A stretch of DNA of 64,000 nt from JBKHXF01 sp046566145 (GTDB taxonomy: Bacteria; Actinomycetota; Nitriliruptoria; Nitriliruptorales; Nitriliruptoraceae), in NCBI GenBank assembly GCA_046566145.1, contig JBKHXF010000015.1, forward strand, positions 83,910 through 147,909, given 5' to 3'. A program made the translations under genes and the position numbers. Within the stretch, counting starts at the first letter, position 1. The number at the start of each line of letters is the position of its first letter. The notes beneath the pieces were generated by a model, which ran no database searches, was not told the DNA's origin, and saw only the letters and a program-made list of their open reading frames with translations. Shown in pieces: positions 62,670 through 64,000 of the stretch.

Positions 62670-63161
62670 ATGACCATGCGAACCCCCGCCCTCGCACCCG
62701 CGCTCCTCGGGGCGCTCCTCGTCGCCGGCTGCACCACCGGCGGCGAGGTCGCCGCGCCGTCCCCGCCGGCGCCGGCGGCGGACGGGCCGTGCGACGACGC
62801 CACGTTCGGAGCCATCGAGTCGGTCGTGGCCGCGCAGCTCGACGACATGTCCGCCGGTGACTGGGCGGCCGCGCTGGAGCACGCCACCTCGGGCTTCCGC
62901 GAGCAGGTCGGGCCGAACGACCTCGAGCAGATCATCACCGAGAGCTTCCCGGTCGTCGCCGACAACGCCGAGCACCTCGCGGCGCACTGCACCGTGCAGG
63001 GCGACGCCGCGCGGCTCGCCGTCCAGGTCACCGACACCGCCGGCGCCGACCAGGCGCTCGTCTACCTGCTCGAGCTCGAGGAGGGCGGCTGGCAGATCGC
63101 CGGCGCCGTGCCCGCCGACGGCTCCGGTCCCGGCACCGGGGACCCCGGCCTGCAGGCCTGA
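62670..63161 (+). CDS. Small lipoprotein, DUF4864-like
   Basis: A 163-residue lipoprotein with signal APALLGALLVAGC, the Cys being the lipidated one near residue 23. The mature part has AAQLDDMSAGDWAAALEHATSG and IITESFPVVADNAEHL, similar to the DUF4864/SnoaL-like alpha+beta pattern, but this resemblance is weak. A Pro/Ala linker precedes it. ATG at 62670 or a second ATG two codons later. Confidence 0.68.
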   Translation: MTMRTPALAPALLGALLVAGCTTGGEVAAPSPPAPAADGPCDDATFGAIESVVAAQLDDMSAGDWAAALEHATSGFREQVGPNDLEQIITESFPVVADNAEHLAAHCTVQGDAARLAVQVTDTAGADQALVYLLELEEGGWQIAGAVPADGSGPGTGDPGLQA

Positions 63162-63186
63162 CGACCCGCCGGCCGACGGCCCACCG

Positions 63187-63630
63187 TCAGTAGCTGCTGC
63201 CCGTCACGTACGACGCCAGCTGGTCCTTCTCGAGCTCGAGCTGGTCCATCCGGGACTTGACGGCGTCCCCGATCGACACGATGCCGACGAGCTCGCCGTC
63301 GGCGACCACCGGGACGTGGCGGAACCGGCCGCTGGTCATCGTGGCCATGACGGTGTCGATCGTGTCGTCGAGGGCGCAGGTGGTCACCTGGGTGGTCATG
63401 ACGTCCGCGACCGTCGTGGTGAGGCACTCCGGGCCCCGGTCGGCGAGGATCCGTATTACGTCGCGCTCGGAGAGCATCCCGGCGACGTGCCCCTGCGGGT
63501 CGGTGACGACCAGGGCGCCGATGCGGTTGCGTCGCAGCGTCGTGACGGCCTCGTCGAGCGCCGCATCGGGGCCGACCGTGTGGACGGTGTGGCCCTTCGC
63601 GTCGAGGATCGTGCGGACGGTCGTGCCCAT
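63187..63630 (-). CDS. CBS-domain pair protein
   Basis: A 147-residue protein made of two CBS domains (about 5-62 and 70-130) with the usual motifs RRNRIGALVVTDPQGHVAGMLSERD (in part) and MTSGRFRHVPVV. Such stand-alone pairs bind adenosyl nucleotides and sense energy state or regulate partners. It begins with ATG at 63630, diverging from the PPOX gene. Confidence 0.9.
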   Translation of the reverse strand: MGTTVRTILDAKGHTVHTVGPDAALDEAVTTLRRNRIGALVVTDPQGHVAGMLSERDVIRILADRGPECLTTTVADVMTTQVTTCALDDTIDTVMATMTSGRFRHVPVVADGELVGIVSIGDAVKSRMDQLELEKDQLASYVTGSSY

Positions 63631-63744
63631 GGGGTGTGCCTCCCTGGTCCCGGCGTGGCGGCTCGCTCCGACCCGATGTTGCCAGCCCGTGCCCTACCGT
63701 GCGGCCGGAAACGCCCCGACCGACCGAGCCCGACCGGAGCCGCC

Positions 63745-64000
63745 ATGCCCCTCGACCCCGCGGTCCGCGCCTTCGCGACCTCGACGAACTTCGCCGCCCT
63801 GACCACCCTGTTCGAGGACGGGACCCCGCAGACGCAGGTGATGTGGGTGGACGCCGACGACGACCACCTGCTCATGAACACCGAGGTCCACCGCGCGAAG
63901 TACAAGAACGTGCAGCGAGACCCCCGCGTGACGGTGACGATCATCGACCGCGACAACCCGTACAAGTACGCCGAGGTGCGGGGCACGGTCGTGGACGAGG
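63745..64000 (+). CDS. PPOX-class (probably F420-dependent) protein, N-terminal part
   Basis: The first 85 residues, PLDPAVRAFATSTNFAALTT and on, form the start of a flavin/deazaflavin split barrel: LTTLFEDGTPQTQVMWVDA and LLMNTEVHRAKYKNVQRDPRVTV fit the PPOX class F420-dependent subfamily (Rv1155-like). The gene runs off the end of the window. ATG at 63745. F420 use is inferred from this subfamily's pattern. Confidence 0.82.
   Translation, partial: MPLDPAVRAFATSTNFAALTTLFEDGTPQTQVMWVDADDDHLLMNTEVHRAKYKNVQRDPRVTVTIIDRDNPYKYAEVRGTVVDE

Overview
The window is very GC-rich (roughly 70% or more by eye), with tightly packed genes, many GTG starts, translationally coupled ATGA/GTGA overlaps and strong G/C preference at third codon positions. 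Gene content (MoaD-MoaE fusion, B12-dependent ribonucleotide reductase, HNH/DUF222 gene, BTAD-type regulator, F420-type PPOX enzyme, form II CO-dehydrogenase-like operon) points to an actinobacterium (Actinomycetota). I cannot name the genus; a deep-branching lineage such as Nitriliruptoria is possible but is inference only.

Layout. 1-8000: a minus-strand molybdenum hydroxylase operon coxS-coxL-coxM-coxD-coxE-(coxI/xdhC, cut by the window edge), preceded by moaA on the same strand and a divergent moaD-moaE fusion; these supply cofactor, structural subunits and maturation factors for one enzyme. 8000-15700: amidase, AI-2E/PerM-type permease, small and secreted proteins, and nrdJ with a recognisable promoter, upstream palindromes and a terminator. 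15743-28480: an accessory defence island. The type I restriction genes hsdM-hsdS and hsdR are split by cargo: a GIY-YIG nuclease fused to a RAMA (modified-DNA reader) domain, an unrecognised protein, a class II Fic protein facing a two-gene unit across an 82-bp symmetrical operator-like sequence, and a DUF1643-type protein. A second pair (unknown protein plus PIN-domain protein) and a cluster of six short repeats close the island. This is the best candidate here for an undescribed system.

28480-36600: an O-methyltransferase, an alpha/beta hydrolase-BTAD regulator fusion, a PPOX protein, an HNH endonuclease, and a quinone-oxidoreductase/TetR divergent pair with two clear operators. 36680-41219: two secreted enzymes (GH92 mannosidase and an alpha/beta hydrolase). 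41244-42681: anti-sigma/ECF sigma pair and a small membrane protein. 42749-51753: a GAF histidine kinase, lipid/CoA-type enzymes, an M20 peptidase, and an H-NOX nitric-oxide sensor (interrupted by a one-base frameshift) followed by its histidine kinase and a single-domain response regulator, then YbaK-type deacylase and hemerythrin. 51881-64000: ordinary actinobacterial housekeeping and stress genes (pirin, DEAD-box helicase, carbonic anhydrase, hydrolase-OsmC fusion, cation antiporter, endonuclease IV, MFS exporter, lipoprotein, CBS protein, start of a PPOX oxidoreductase). I saw no tRNA, rRNA, transposase or CRISPR array.
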